Counted from the stretch's first letter, positions 43,028 through 55,166 are shown. The stretch: DNA of 64,000 bases from Piscicola geometra (GCA_943735955.1 OX030968.1:4612704-4676703); one strand, 5' to 3'. Notes: a model not told the origin generated them from the sequence alone. Numbers and translations: made by a program.

Positions 43028-46000
43028 ATGTCTTCGTTTAGATGCTTTTCTTGCTCAGCTTCAAGTTCTAGCCGTGCTTTATTTTGCGACTTGTGTTTAA
43101 GGTATTTATCGAGTGTATTTTTTCTCACTTTAATTCGAAGTCTAATGGTATAAAGACAATATATACTTGAAAAAATATTTTCAGTGGCTCAATAAATGAA
43201 GGTGAAGAAGCGGTGCGTGTCCAAGAGTCGTAAGTGAATTAATTATTAGTCCCAATGATTTGTAAAACTTTTTTATTATACTTTATGTAAAAACTCAAAT
43301 TGTAGCTTTTGCTCGACCAATTCTTAATAAGTTTGTATTTTTATTATATCAAATAGTTAAAAAGTTATTCTATTAATTTAATTCATAAAATGAAAATTGT
43401 ATAACTATGTGCATTAAGGTTGACTTTTTAAATTTTAGTTGAATAATTAATTACCAGTATACTATATCAATAAAACTTTGCTCAAAAGAAAGGAAAATGA
43501 GTTTTGCAATAAGATTTTGACGGGGTTTGCGATGAAAAAATATTTTTTTAAACGGAGAATAAAAATATTTCTTAAATCTCAGTTATGTCGAAAGACATTC
43601 CAACTTTGCAAACTGGCCAACGAATGGAAAATATTCAAGGGTGTTTCAACCCTTTTTACGGCGAAATCCAACAGAGCGATGGGGTTTCGCCACGACTGTT
43701 ATCTATAGGTATATAATATAACTAGTAAAACTAATATTAAATACATTTTATTTTTGTGTTATCAGTGACGTCGACGACAATACATTGGATATTCGTCATG
43801 TCGGAACCTCTCAAGTGGAAGAGGAGGAGCTGTAAGTAATTAGTTTCATTTTTTGACTATCTAGATTTTATATGTATTAAATAATCGGGTAAATTTTTAT
43901 TATCAGATTTCTCAGAGATGAATCCCTTGCTGAAGTAGAATATGAAGATTTGTAAGAGATCTTTAATTTATATTATTTCTATCTCATGTTATATAAACAG
44001 TTAAGATTTCAGTATATTACTATAAATATAGAATTGATTTTTCAATAATTTAACATTTTGGTTTTATGTTGCTTACATCACTCCCTTTCAGAGAAGAGCC
44101 TATCCCCAACATGGACGAACCTATGCTGAATTGGGATGAAGATGATAGTACGTCGAACTTGCATCAACATGTGAATCTAGAAACTAGATTCGAAGAGGAA
44201 GAATCGTTAGTGCTTTTTTCTATTGTTTGCATCAAATATTTTTTTTTGAAAAATACATTTTCAATTTATTATTATTAATCTATTTGAAGATATGAAATAT
44301 GTTCCAGTGTTTTTGTCAATTTTGGGTAGATATAAATGTATAATCCATTTTTTAAGGGATCTCAGTGATGGCATTGTGAATGACGATGATATTTTACCGG
44401 AACGAGCAATTACGTACACAATCGTGGAAGGAGGATCGAAGAGAGGTCGAAACATATTAGTCTCCAGTGAAGGCTATTCGTTCATTTACAAACGGACATT
44501 AAAATCTGGAACGATTAAATGGAGATGCTGTCTCAAGAGTAAGAAGTTTGTATGTCCAGCTGTAATAAAACAGGAAGGGAGTGTTTTCAAGAAAGGTGCA
44601 CTAAGTCACAAAGACCCACCGCGTCCAGGACTACTTGTTTCTATTCTAGAAAAAAGAGAAGTAAATATAGAAGAATATTAACTATTATATATTATAATTA
44701 AAACATCATTCGACATCTTTGTAAGCACGTCGTTGATTTTAAAGGAATTGAAAATAAAATATTTTCCTAAACACAGGTAAAAACAGCAGCACGAGAAAAC
44801 TTACTTGAACCTGCGAGTGTACTCGTTAGTCAGGCAAAACAGATGTTTTCAGTTCCGGACCTGCCTCAAGTAGCTCAAATAAGTGAAGTGAACTTGTGCC
44901 GAATAGCAAATAGAAGTCGGGCGGCTATGAGGCCAACAAATCCTGACTCTACAGATTTTGAGGTAAAAATGAGTTACGCACGTATAAATTCTTTTATTAT
45001 TCAACAACTTTATGTGACATTATAAATATATTTCAGGTTGATGAAGTACACCTGTACAATGCAATTCAGGAAACGTTCTTTAGAGGAACCGTTTCTGTTG
45101 GCAATCGCCATCACGCTATATTTGCCACCGAAAGTCAGCTGGACCGTTTATCCAAAGCTTACACTTGGTATATGGACGGGACTTTTAAAGTGGTGAAATC
45201 GCCAATCACCCAACTCTTTTCTATTCATGCGTTTGTCAGGTACCAAATGAATGAATTCATCTGTTTTCTATTCTATTTATAAATTTATATAAACTATTTT
45301 AATAATTTTGTCATTATTGTCGTTTCTATTTATTAATTACATTTTTTTGAATAACTTTTATTCATTGAAGATATGAAGAGAACTTTAAACAGTTGCCTTT
45401 CTGTTTTGTCCTCATGACGGGCAAAAGGCGGAAGGATTACAAGAAGGTATATATGACAGTCTTCTACAATTAAAGATTATGCTATTTAAATTAATTTATG
45501 AAGTAAATTGTTATTATTAAGTTTTACTATCAATTCAGGTTTTGGAGAAAGTGAGACAACTCCTCTCAATTGAAATTAAGTTGAGAACCTTTGTCATCGA
45601 CTTTGAAGGGAGCCTGTAGAGAGCAATACAGCAGGTCTTCCCTGACAAGGAGATCAAGGGTTGTGCTTTTCACTTGAGGCAGGCACTTTGGCGGAAAGTG
45701 CAAGAATGCGAGCTTGTGACCTCGTATATGGAAAGGGACAGGGTATATAATCTTATTCGTAAGGTTTTTGCTCTGTCTCTTTTGCCGGCCAGTCACATTG
45801 GAGCAGCCTTCGAAGAAGTGTGTGAAGGCAACACCAGTGAGAGACTGGAAAGGTTCTTCACATACTTCCGCGAGACCTGGTTGAATAGCCGCATCTGGAC
45901 CGTCGACAGTTGGTCTGTGTACCGCCGTTCAGTGCGCACCAACAACGACCTCGAGGGATGGCACGCTCGCCTTAACCGCAGAGCTAAAAAATCTAATTTA

Positions 46001-46249
46001 GAATTTTATATTGTAATAAATTTAATCTATGACGAAGCAAAGGCTGTCACCAGGCAGTGCCAAATGGTAAAGGAAAGATTGCTGAGGCGGCGGCAAAGTC
46101 AGACCGCCAAATCAATCCAAGCGAAACTGGAAGAAGCTTGGACAAAATACGATCAAAATGAATTATCTTCAGAAAGATTTCTGAAAAAGTGCAGTTATAT
46201 TTATGGAGTTGCAGTCGATTCATCCCTTGACCGATCCACCCCTCAATAG
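43028..46249 (+). pseudogene. Element 1 transposase: zinc finger, acidic exons, FLYWCH, MULE core; one stop
   Basis: Ten exons with GT-AG junctions in matching phase: 43,028-43,101, 43,185-43,229, 43,766-43,831, 43,907-43,951, 44,092-44,205, 44,357-44,660, 44,777-44,962, 45,037-45,239, 45,371-45,446, 45,539-46,249. They total 1,824 nt, or 607 codons plus stop. Exon 1 has CFSC and CDLC. Exons 2-5 are acidic. Exon 6 is FLYWCH (SSEGYSFIYK, IKWRCCLKSKK, CPAVI). Exon 8 has TWYMDGTFKVV, exon 9 KQLPFCFVLMTGKRRKDYKK, exon 10 FVIDFEGSL, KGCAFHLRQALWRK and SVRTNNDLEGWHARLN. All three catalytic positions are present. The single lesion is TAG at 45,617-45,619, where relatives have Trp (DFE..LW). The last 13 codons overlap a copy of the element's terminal motif. 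Confidence 0.85.
46206..46249 (+). repeat. Internal copy of the element 1 terminal motif
   Basis: GAGTTGCAGTCGATTCATCC followed by a second unit. It matches the left end of the element in direct, not inverted, orientation, and forms the 3' end of the transposase frame. Confidence 0.8.
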
Positions 46250-47190
46250 TATATTTTTAATAATTATAGTAATAGTATATTTATATTTTATATAGCATAT
46301 TTATATTTTATATAGCATATTTATATTTTATATAGCATATTTATATTTTTTATAGTATGCTTATTTTTATACCAGTATATTTATATTTTGTATAGTATAT
46401 TTTATATTGAATAACTGGTTATTGAATAATGACAATTTAATATCATGAATTTGTTTTTAAGAGAAAAAATATTTTTGGGTTTTTTGTCAAATAAATAATT
46501 ATTTTGGAGTTATTTTCAATTTATGATTCAGGGAAAGAATAGAAGCCAGGTTAACCTATTAACGAAATCTCCATTAATGGCAGATGTATATATTCGTTGT
46601 TTAGTTTCAGTATGCTAGTGTACTTTTAACCGAAATTTTATTTTTCCCACAAAATAAACAAGGTTTTCGACAAGGTTGGAACCAAACTAATACATAGTTC
46701 AGATTAACTTCTCTCACAATTATCATCAGATGTCAGATACGGGTAAGAATTGCCTAAAAACGGGGAAATGTGCAAAAAATTCAGTAGAAGTGAGATATGT
46801 GCAGGATGGACAATTCAAGTCAACTGATTGCAAAGAAAAAAGATAGGAAAAAGAAAAAAGCACCGTTTTTATATGTCCTTTAAAAATAGTCTGTTTATTC
46901 CTCACTTCCTAATCAATTCCTAATCAACTGCATGATCTGTCCCATGTTTAAAATTACTAATGTATGCTTCGCTTTTACTTGCTAAAAAGTTCAATTAACT
47001 CTAAAAAGAATCATTCCTTAAGGTTCATTTTGTCCAAAGGCTGTCATAAAATACAACACTAAAATGAATTGGTTGAAAAGAGTGCCTTGTATTTAGTAAT
47101 TTATTTTGTGTTAAATAATTTATTTTTTATTTAATATTTTGTTTTAATAAAATATTTTGAATTTAATAAATTATTTTATATTTAAAATTT
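46250..47190. other. Element 1 interior, no gene
   Basis: Starts with four to five 20-bp units (TATAGCATATTTATATTTTA) at 46,290-46,400. The rest shows no ORF, splice series or RNA gene. Confidence 0.5.
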
Positions 47191-47194
47191 TATT

Positions 47195-47540
47195 TTAAAT
47201 TCAAAGTTTTATTTTATATTTAAAATTTTATTTTATATTTAAAATTTTATTTTATATTTAAAATTTTATTTTATATTTAAAATTTTATTTTATATTTAAA
47301 ATTTTATTTTATATTTAAAATTTTATTTTATATTTAAAATTTTGTTTTATATTTAAAATTTTATTTTATATTTAAAATTTTATTTTATATTTAAAATTTT
47401 ATATTATATTTAAAATTTTATTTTATATTTAAAATTTTATTTTATATTTAAAATTTTATTTTATATTTAAAATTTTATTTTATATTTAAAATTTTATTTT
47501 ATATGTAAAATTTTATTTTATATGTAAAATTTTATTTTAT
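47195..47540. repeat. 19-bp tandem array
   Basis: About seventeen units of AAAATTTTATTTTATATTT. Confidence 0.95.
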
Positions 47541-47559
47541 ATTTTTCAAACATTTTACA

Positions 47560-48448
47560 ATTTTTTAAATTTTTTAAAAATATTTAATATATTTTTTAAT
47601 TTATTTTTTCAATATTTTATAATTTTTAATTTCTTTTTTTGATATTTTATAATTTTTAATATATTTTTTTTTAATTTTATAATTTTTAATATATTTTTTT
47701 TTTATTTTATAATTTTTAATATATTTTTTTAAAATTTTATAATTTTTAATATATTTTGTAAATATTTTATAATTTTTAATATATTTTTTTAATATTTTAT
47801 ACTTTTTAATATATTTTTTTAATATTTTATAATTTTTAATATATTTTTTAACATTTTATAATTTTTTATATATAATTTTAATATTTTATAATTTTTAATA
47901 TATTTTTTAAATATTTTATAATTTTTAATATATTTTCATAATATTTTATCATTTTAAATATATTTTTTTAATATTTTATCATTTTATTATTTTTATTTTT
48001 TATTTTATAATTTTTAATATATATTTTTAATATTTTATAATTTTTAATATATTTTTTCAATATTTTATAATTTTTAATATATTTTTTTAATATTTTATAA
48101 CTTTTAATATATTTTTTTAATATTTTATAATTTTTAATATATTTTTTAATATTTTATCATTTTAAATATATTTTTTTAATATTTTATAATTTTAAATATT
48201 TTTTTTTGATATTTTATAATTTTAAATATATTTTTTAATTTATTATTTTATTTTAGCAAAATACCTATAAAAAATAAAGTCCGTTTTTAACTATTTTAAG
48301 GGGTGAATCGGTTGAGGGGTGAATCGGTTATGGAGTGAATCGGTTAAGGGGTGAATCGGTTATGGGATGAATCGGTTAAGGGGTGAATCGGTTATGGGGT
48401 GAATCGGTTATGGGGTGAATCGGTTAAGGGGTGAATCGACTGCATCCC
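47560..48448. repeat. Right terminal inverted repeat of element 1
   Basis: Inverse of 37,606-38,700: about 40-bp AT units, then AATAAAGTCCGTTTTTAACT and nine 16-bp GGGGTGAATCG units in the same variant order as on the left. Confidence 0.9.
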
Positions 48449-49355
48449 TTTGACAGTACCTGTACGCACATAATCTTCTGTGTTACACAGGTCAGCTGAA
48501 GTGAGGACAAAGAGCGTTGGTTAGAAAGAATAGGAAATTGAGGGATGAACTGAAAGTTGAAATAGAAAAGAATGGAGAAGTAAAATGAATATTTGAACTA
48601 ACGTGAAAGAAAAACAGCAAATATTAAAAAACAAGAATAAAAGTCAAGAAAATATCAAAAACAACAATCCCTACAGAAACAACAACTGCCACAACTGCTT
48701 TCTCTGGCAGACACACCTTGAGCCTCCAAAGCCTTGTAGGGTTTCACACGCGTTTTTATCTTTAAGATGACAGCCACTTAGAAATATATTCTGTTATGGT
48801 GGTTGCGATTCGGTGGTGTAGAGGACCCTTAGTGGTATGAAATAAGTTTGGGAAAAAAAATTATTGGTTGAGTATGTGATTATAATTTTTATAAAGATGA
48901 AGATGATGATCTTGAAGAAAATTTAGATGATGATGATGATAGGGGCGACGGTGATGGTGATGTCGTTGATTAGAAACATAACTTGTTACTTAATCGACTT
49001 TTTAATATATTAACCAAAATAAAAACAAGGACTCATATCAAAAATCAATTATCAATGGAGATGAATGAAATTTAAATTTTGGATTTTGAGATTTATTGAA
49101 TAAAATGTGTGGAAAACACTTTCTCCAAAATCTCACAATCATTTTTGAGAAACAAACTACACTCACAAACAGCTATGAAGAACAAATCACAAAAACTAAT
49201 TAAACCACAAACTCAAGCCCCTTACCACCAGCTTGAGAACGCGAGATAGAGCTCTTGGATCGTGGGCGCTTCATTGCAGCTTGAACGTATGAAGCACTTC
49301 AAGACGTCTGCCACACAGAAGGTCGTTGGCAACACCAAGCCTGTGTCTAAATGGG
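48449..49355 (-). pseudogene. Ly6 pseudogene, 5' part (exons 1, 2 and half of 3)
   Basis: Exon 1 relic at about 49,355-49,205 (TGLVLPTTFCVADVLKCFIR; the ATG region is lost). Exon 2 relic at about 48,825-48,700 (GGCTGTCAT and a CVCQ-type end recognisable, but a deletion shifts the frame and a TAA follows). Exon 3 starts at 48,495 with DLCNTEDYVRTGTVK and is cut at 48,449 by element 1. Intron sequences between them match those of the complete gene, so this is a tandem duplicate with introns, not a retrocopy. Confidence 0.8.
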
Positions 49356-49664
49356 CTAAACAAACATACTTACATCCAGGGGCCAAACAATTATTTTATT
49401 CACTCAAAAATATTCTATTTTTCATTAGTGTTAGTAAAATGAGCAAAAATTGTTTAATATATAAAAAAGAAAATTATTTATTTGCGCTTTGAAAATAATG
49501 TGACACAACGTTTTTTATTCGAAATTATTAAACTCGGTTCGGAGTTCTTGTGAATGTTTATTGAGATGGATGTGAGCGCACTAGAGTCTTAAAATCTAAT
49601 GAATGTTCAAAGTTAACAAATAAATATAGATTTGAGGCACTCTCCACCATTCATGCACCCCTCA

Positions 49665-51426
49665 TCAACCCATGAGAAATGCAGCCATGACTGCAAAGAC
49701 CACAAGAGCGACAGAAGCTGTGGTTGAGACACTGCTTGACTGAATAGGCGTTGAACTCTTGCTTCCAGGGGCAGTGGTTTTGACAGGGAGTTTGGCAGCG
49801 CCTTTACGTACATAATCTTCTGTGTTACACAGGTCAGCTGAGGTGAGGACAAAGGGCGTTGGTTAGAAAGAATAGGAAAATGAGTGGTGAACTGAAAGTT
49901 GAAACAGAAAAGAATGGAGAAGTAAAATGAATATTTGAACTAACGTGAACATCAACAAATACTGAAACCACAATAATAAAAGTCAAGAAACTTTTAAAAA
50001 CAACAATCTCTACAAAAAAAAACAACTGCCACAGCGGCTTACTCTGGCAGAAGCACTTTGTGCCTCTGTTGATGGGTTCACACACGTTTTTATCGTCAGA
50101 ATGACAGCCACTCACACAAATATTCTTTCCTGTGGTGGTCACGATGTCGTGGTGTAGTGGTGGCAAGAGAAGTTGAATAAAAAAGATTCACAAATGAGGT
50201 TTGTGAAGAATAATTGCTATAAAGACGAGAATGAGAATGATGAAGAAAACTAAGATGATTACGATTATGATTCTTATGACGATAATGATGGTGGTGGTGT
50301 CGACTATGATTAGAAAAACAAGCTAATATTTCATCGAATGGGTTAACCCATTTATGACCACTATATGAAATAAAGTTGTCAACATGAATTTTACATTTAG
50401 ACTTGCATTATATGGTTATAATAATAACTCAAGCAAAATTAAAAACAATTGCTTGATAAGTTTTAGTGAGGCAAAATGTTGCAAAAACGCACCGTGAGCG
50501 AGAAAGGTGATCTAATTCTATGCAGTAAGAAATCATAAATTCACTTGTTCAAACCACATTTATTAAAACAGAAATAAATTGCAATCACAAATACTTTGAC
50601 AACATTTGGAATTTAAAATTTTTTATTATAATAATTTTTATTATTAAAAATCATTTAGCAAAAAGCAAAATATTTAACGTGAATTACAACAGAACACTCA
50701 TAAACTTTAGTGCCGTTGCAAAGACGACATCAACGACGACTGTTATCTCAATTTTAATTTCTTTATCAATCTATAAAAGATAAAAAAATTATATTTTCTT
50801 CAATAAAAGCTTTAAGTGTGAAGTATTAGGTTTAGAATTTTTTCTATAAAAAAAACATTCATCATAAAATTTAAGTTTGAATATTAATTTTATCAATTTC
50901 ATAAGAAATAGAAAAAAAAATTATTTTATTTTTGTGATAATAAATATTATAATATTAAAGATGTGAACTTATTTTGTATTAAAAATATTCGAATAAAATT
51001 CAGTATTAAAACTACAAAAAAAAACAGAAAATAATATTGCGAAAACGCAGAAGCAGCGGTAAATGGTAAAAAGAAACGAGGACTCATATAAATTGGAGAT
51101 GAATTTGAGTTTAAATAGGATTTTAGGTTTATTGAGTATACGATTGAAAAAAAATTTAATCTTACAAACATCTTTGAGAAACAAATTAAACTCACAAACA
51201 GCTATGAAGAACAAGTCCTAAAATCTGATTAAACCATACACTCAAACCACTAACCGCCAGATTTCAAATGCGCGATGAAGCAAGACTTAGTTTCATTTCC
51301 GATGCACTCTTCGACGGTGGGCTTATCTATACAAGATCCTCCTAAATAACACTTCAAGGCGTCTGCCGCACAGAACATCGCTAGCAACACCAAGCCTGTG
51401 CTCATGAGAGTTCTTGATGAGTTCAT
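49665..51426 (-). CDS. GPI-anchored Ly6/uPAR-type (three-finger) protein, 3 exons
   Basis: Exon 1: 51,426-51,255 (signal peptide MNSSRTLMSTGLVLLAMFCA, mature start near LKCYLGGSC, phase 1, GTTAGT donor). Exon 2: 50,129-50,043 (GKNICVSGCHSDDKNVC, TKCFC; CACAG acceptor, GTAAGC donor). Exon 3: 49,837-49,665 (DLCN, a Ser/Thr/Pro stem, and a hydrophobic C-terminus VALVVFAVMAAFLMG then TGA). The phases agree and give 143 residues. The join CFCQTDLCNT is the hallmark C-x(5,6)-CN end of the Ly6/uPAR fold. Ten cysteines fit five disulphides. The Ser-rich stem plus terminal helix predict a GPI anchor, so the product would sit on the cell surface. Function cannot be inferred; relatives modulate receptors, channels or complement. 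It is the only complete gene of its family here. Confidence 0.85.
50140..51250 (-). other. Intron 1 of the Ly6 gene
   Basis: AT-rich. Includes GAT-rich triplets at 50,215-50,320 and a pair of long Phe/Asn-rich minus frames at 50,950-51,210 that I regard as chance. A T-rich tract precedes the exon 2 acceptor. No other gene seen. Confidence 0.6.
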
Positions 51427-51765
51427 CTGTGGATGGAAGTTGTGGAGTTGTGATCAGTAGAGTGCTATTGGGAGTGAGTGGAAGGGAGATTGAGGGTTGA
51501 TTGAACAATTTGAAAAGAGGTAACGAAAAATGTTTAAAAAGTTTTAAGTTAAGAAAATGTATTGAAACTAATTTAAATTTAATGCTGGTTTAATCCTACC
51601 TTAACAAATAATTATAAAGTGAAATATTATAAACAAATAAGTGAACGTCTCTTTGACGTAAAAACAAAGAATACACACTTTTAGTTTTAATTTTTATTGA
51701 GGAACGGAAATTGAAAAATCTCATTAATAATTTTCTTGAAAGGGTCAGTCTTTCAATTTCTGTGA
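51427..51765 (-). promoter_or_regulatory. 5' flank of the Ly6 gene, shared with copy A
   Basis: Matches 1,079-1,425 through TTGAAAGGGTCAGT. Its conservation with the other copy may only reflect recent duplication. No definite core promoter motif. Confidence 0.4.
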
Positions 51766-52013
51766 AGTATATATATTTTCCTATTTTTTGTTTATTTGAA
51801 AATCTAACATTTATATTTATATTTTATTATCTGTTTAGTTTGGTAAAAAAACATTTCTATTTCATTTTAAATAAAATGAATTATTAAGATACGCACACAT
51901 ATTCTTCGCGTCACACGCACACAAAGGCCCACAAATCTGAACAAAGGCTGGTCAATCAAACTACTCTCAAACATTGAGCACTCTTGAATTTGATGAAAGA
52001 GCGCTATAGAAAT

Positions 52014-52890
52014 TTATTTGATGGATTGATTAATTTTATGAACGGGGTAAGGTTCGTTCCTCCGTCGAGTCAACAAGGACCACTTCAAGTCATTCGGAAT
52101 GTGTTGTGACTGGCTCTCTGTGTGTGCGAGATGGCTGATGATGCCGATCCTGGCACGGAAAGTTCGGGAACATAAGGGACAAAGGATGAGTGGGATGTCT
52201 CCGGTAGGGTTGACAGCGTGGGATTTTTGGACTTGCCTCTTTTTTCTGCGGCGGTGATCCTGTTTGCCTCGCAGGCCACGGCACCTTTGTGAATTGAAGA
52301 GCGGCATGTGGAATGATTTGTTGCAGCTTGTTCCTAGGTTTCTACGTTGATGACAAACGCTTTTAGTGAGGCTTTAGACTGTCTTTAAAGCGTTTATTTT
52401 GCCGGCCTCTGAGACCGCTGGCTTTGCAAAAGTTCACCATGAAAGGCATTTGGACTATGTGCCCTGCCCAGCGAAGCTGAGATTGCATTAGGAGGGTGAA
52501 AAAACTGGGAAGACCTGCTATGGACAGTACCACTGAGTATGGAATTTTGTGTGCCATTTTATGCCAAAGATTTTCCTGAGACTTGTTGTGTGAAAGTGGT
52601 TCAATTTCCTATCATGGCGTTGATACACAGTCCACGTTTCACATGCATATAGCAGTGTGGGGAGCACCACAGCCCTGTATACTTTCAGCTTTGTCTTGGT
52701 GGTGATGCCTCTTTTGTTCCAGACGTTTGGGCACAACCTGCCAAAGGTGGAACTGGTTCTAGCAATCTAGACATTCATGTCGTCATCGATAGTGACACTT
52801 TGGGATAATGTACTGCCTAGGTAGGTGAACCGGTCCACTGTGTTGAGTTTTTGTCCATTAACCGTATCAATAATATAAATAAGCATAATA
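52014..52890 (-). pseudogene. RTE-like LINE C-terminal fragment
   Basis: Minus-strand blocks: 52,890-52,740 FTYLGSTLSQ-type; 52,736-52,518 NKRGITTKTKLKVYRAVVLP, TLLYACETWTVYQRHDRKLN and LRKIFGIKWH (the post-RT domain); 52,557-52,363 RWAGHIVQMPF; 52,307-52,014 DIPLILCPLCSRTFRARIGI and ISHL, the C-terminal CCHH-type finger typical of RTE-clade ORFs. The 3' end carries a CR1-type tail (TTTGATGGATTGATTAA). Same family as 28.5-29.9 kb but a different segment. Confidence 0.8.
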
Positions 52891-52897
52891 TAAAAGT

Positions 52898-53094
52898 CAA
52901 GCTGTGATTAAGGGGTGAACGGGTAGCTGAGTCGGCAACGACTCTCGGCTTGACTAATAATGAAAGGTCCTAGGTTCAAGTGCAACCAATGCCCTACTAA
53001 CCCAAAGGCGCAAATGAAAATATGCAGCCTAAGTGGCCTGGAAGCCCGTTCGGGTTATACGCCACGTTAATAATGCTCGTCATTATTAATACAG
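52898..53094 (+). mobile_element. tRNA-derived SINE with 16-bp TSD
   Basis: The head contains a pol III A-box (TAGCTGAGTCGG at about 52,924) and a B-box-like GGTTCAAGTGC at 52,973, about 50 bp apart as in tRNAs. The body is unrelated to tRNA (CCTAAGTGGCCTGGAAGCCC). The element is flanked by perfect 16-bp direct repeats AGCATAATATAAAAGT at 52,882-52,897 and 53,095-53,110, a target-site duplication from LINE-style insertion. The tail is (ATTATTAATAC) rather than poly-A. Confidence 0.8.
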
Positions 53095-53124
53095 AGCATA
53101 ATATAAAAGTTTCATGAATTTCTG

Positions 53125-53325
53125 AGAGGGGGGGTGGACTCCATTGGTCGAAATTCTATGGAATGACCCAGTACCAGGGAGACCATAGAAAAGAGAGTTG
53201 CAATAATCAATCCTGGAGAGAACTAGAGAAGATACAAGAAGCTGCAAAGTAGGATCATCGAGAAAATTAAATAAGTTGCAATCAACTCACCGGCCTTCGG
53301 AAGACAACCAATAAACTTAAATAAA
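53125..53325 (-). pseudogene. CR1/L2-like LINE fragment
   Basis: Minus-strand reading FLDDPTLQLLVSSLVLSRID, YCNSLFYGLPGT matches YLDDPSLKMLVSALVLSRID of the 1.7-2.8 kb LINE. Confidence 0.75.
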
Positions 53326-53329
53326 ATAA

Positions 53330-53695
53330 ATAAAATAAATGATGTCAAAAAGATCAAGTTTAAAAAAGATAAAATTTGATATAATTACCTACACAACTAC
53401 AGCCCTAATCCCTAACCTTAACCCTTATCCTAATCAGAGCATCTAAATATTTTAAAAAAGAATTTTTTTAGTTTTTTTAAATATTTAACTTATCCTAATA
53501 CTTCAAGCAATTATTTGTATGAACAAATAATTTCAAAAAAGTGTATTTAAGATTTGAACTTGGATTACCAGACTATAAATAGGAAGTGGCAACCGTTAGA
53601 AAGACGTTGCACAAGATGGAACGATTTTCAAACGTAGCCTCATAGCTCAATTGCATAACCAATGATAAAATACAATACAACGACAAGTATCATCA
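53330..53695. other. Spacer, no gene seen
   Basis: Contains CCCTAATCCCTAACCTTAAC at about 53,404-53,425, a short telomere-like or chance run, and AT-rich sequence. Confidence 0.5.
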
Positions 53696-53709
53696 TCATC
53701 AATCATCAA

Positions 53710-54030
53710 GCGGGCGCAGATAAGGGGCCAGGAGGCTTTTTTTCCGCGGCAAGACAAAATGACTCCAAACATCTTTGTTCACAGCCCACGATTTAAGCTG
53801 GATGGCTTCAACCGTAGACTGCCCTGGCTTGATGTATGCCGAGATTTATTGTCTGTATGAGGTTCTTGGTCTGCCAGGACGCTTTTGTGTTTTTATCTTG
53901 GACCCGTAAAACAAATAGCGGTGCACAGGCTCATCCACGGGCATGCGAAGACAATGACCAGTGAATTGCATGCTCATGCCCCGGAGACTTGCTATGTTTC
54001 ATCTCTTTAATTGTTTTTCGAGTTTCGTCC
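53710..54030 (-). pseudogene. LINE C-terminal fragment
   Basis: Minus-strand reading MQFTGHCLRMPVDEPVHRYL, KTQKRPGRPRTSYRQ and KSWAVNKDVWSHFVLP. The GHCLRMP...KRPGRPRTSY block is a known C-terminal signature of non-LTR polyproteins. One stop follows RQ. Confidence 0.65.
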
Positions 54031-55166
54031 AGTGAGTAATGAATTTATTCATCTTAATGTTATTTTAAACAAACTTGGGAAAATTAGTTTTGCTTTGTCG
54101 AAGTTTCATTTCTAATTAACTGAAAATAAGTTAAATGTTTTGTGAAAATGATTTTTAAATTTGGTCTTCCCACTCATTCCCGGTCCAAAACTTGCTAGTC
54201 TTAACATTCCTTAGCATTTATTATTTGAACGTAAAAATTTGATTAAATAAACACGATTTAAATTTTCAAAACTTTTCTTTAAAGAATGATTTGAGATTGT
54301 TTTCATTGGTTTTAAGTAATTAAATTAAGTTTCTATGGCTTTTTATACGGTTTAAACCATTAGCAGATTTAGTTTTTAAGTTAAATGATCTTGGGTCTAA
54401 GTAGAGGTCTGCGCAGGAAGACTTTTATTCTTTTCTGAAGTTATTTTTTCATTTATAATGATCAATTCATCAAAGGGGGTTTTCAACATTCTCATTCCGA
54501 AAGTACAAAATCATTCATATATTTGGATATTTTACCAATTTTTATGTCATTTTTATTTTATAAAGACAACCATAGCTTTTTAATATATTTCATTATATTT
54601 TTTTATGTTAGTATTTATTACAATGTCAAACATTTTTAACCCGTTTTTTTCGTTCTCAATTTAAATATTGGGTCCAATTCCAGTTCTATTTCTAATCTCG
54701 CCGTTTCCAGATTTAACTTTTCATTCCCATTCACGTCTTTATTTTTTATTACCGTTCTCTTGAAGGTTCTGCGGGTACCTGGTCCGACCTCCACGCTTAT
54801 CAAACACACACAATAAAAAGTTATTTGAATTAAGGATAGAAAGATAGCAGGGACACTTCACTTTATAATAGTTTTTAAATTATATTAAAATATTTATTTA
54901 AAATAGAAATATTACTTATTGAAATATTTCAACTGCAAAACATCCAATTTCTTAAAAAAATATTGGAGGGGGGTGCCAAGGGACTGAATATTGTTGGAGC
55001 TTGAGCCCTTGCAAGCTTCATGGAGTCGGCGCCTATTGTCATTTATAGAACTCAACCAACACTTTCAACCTAATCAGGAAGATTCATCTCTCTTAAACTG
55101 GCCATCCACAACAAACCCTTTTATTGTAATCTAACCAGCTAAACTGTCTACAACTTCCATCCACAG

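Noticed and set aside
43478..43708. Possible extra exon (76-codon frame) between exons 2 and 3 of the element 1 transposase
   Set aside because: Skipping it keeps phase and gives an exact 608-codon total; no good splice sites bound it.
50947..51214. Phe-rich minus-strand frames of 81-82 codons
   Set aside because: They lie in intron 1 of the Ly6 gene, are AT-driven and overlap each other in two frames.
52014..52307. Host C2H2 zinc-finger gene
   Set aside because: The single finger follows RTE-type post-RT sequence and matches the known LINE C-terminal finger.
52913..52985. A functional tRNA gene
   Set aside because: A and B boxes are present, but the cloverleaf does not close and the sequence continues into a SINE body with flanking TSD.
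53404..53425. Interstitial telomere (CCCTAACCTTAACCC-like)
   Set aside because: Only two or three imperfect units; chance in this composition is likely.
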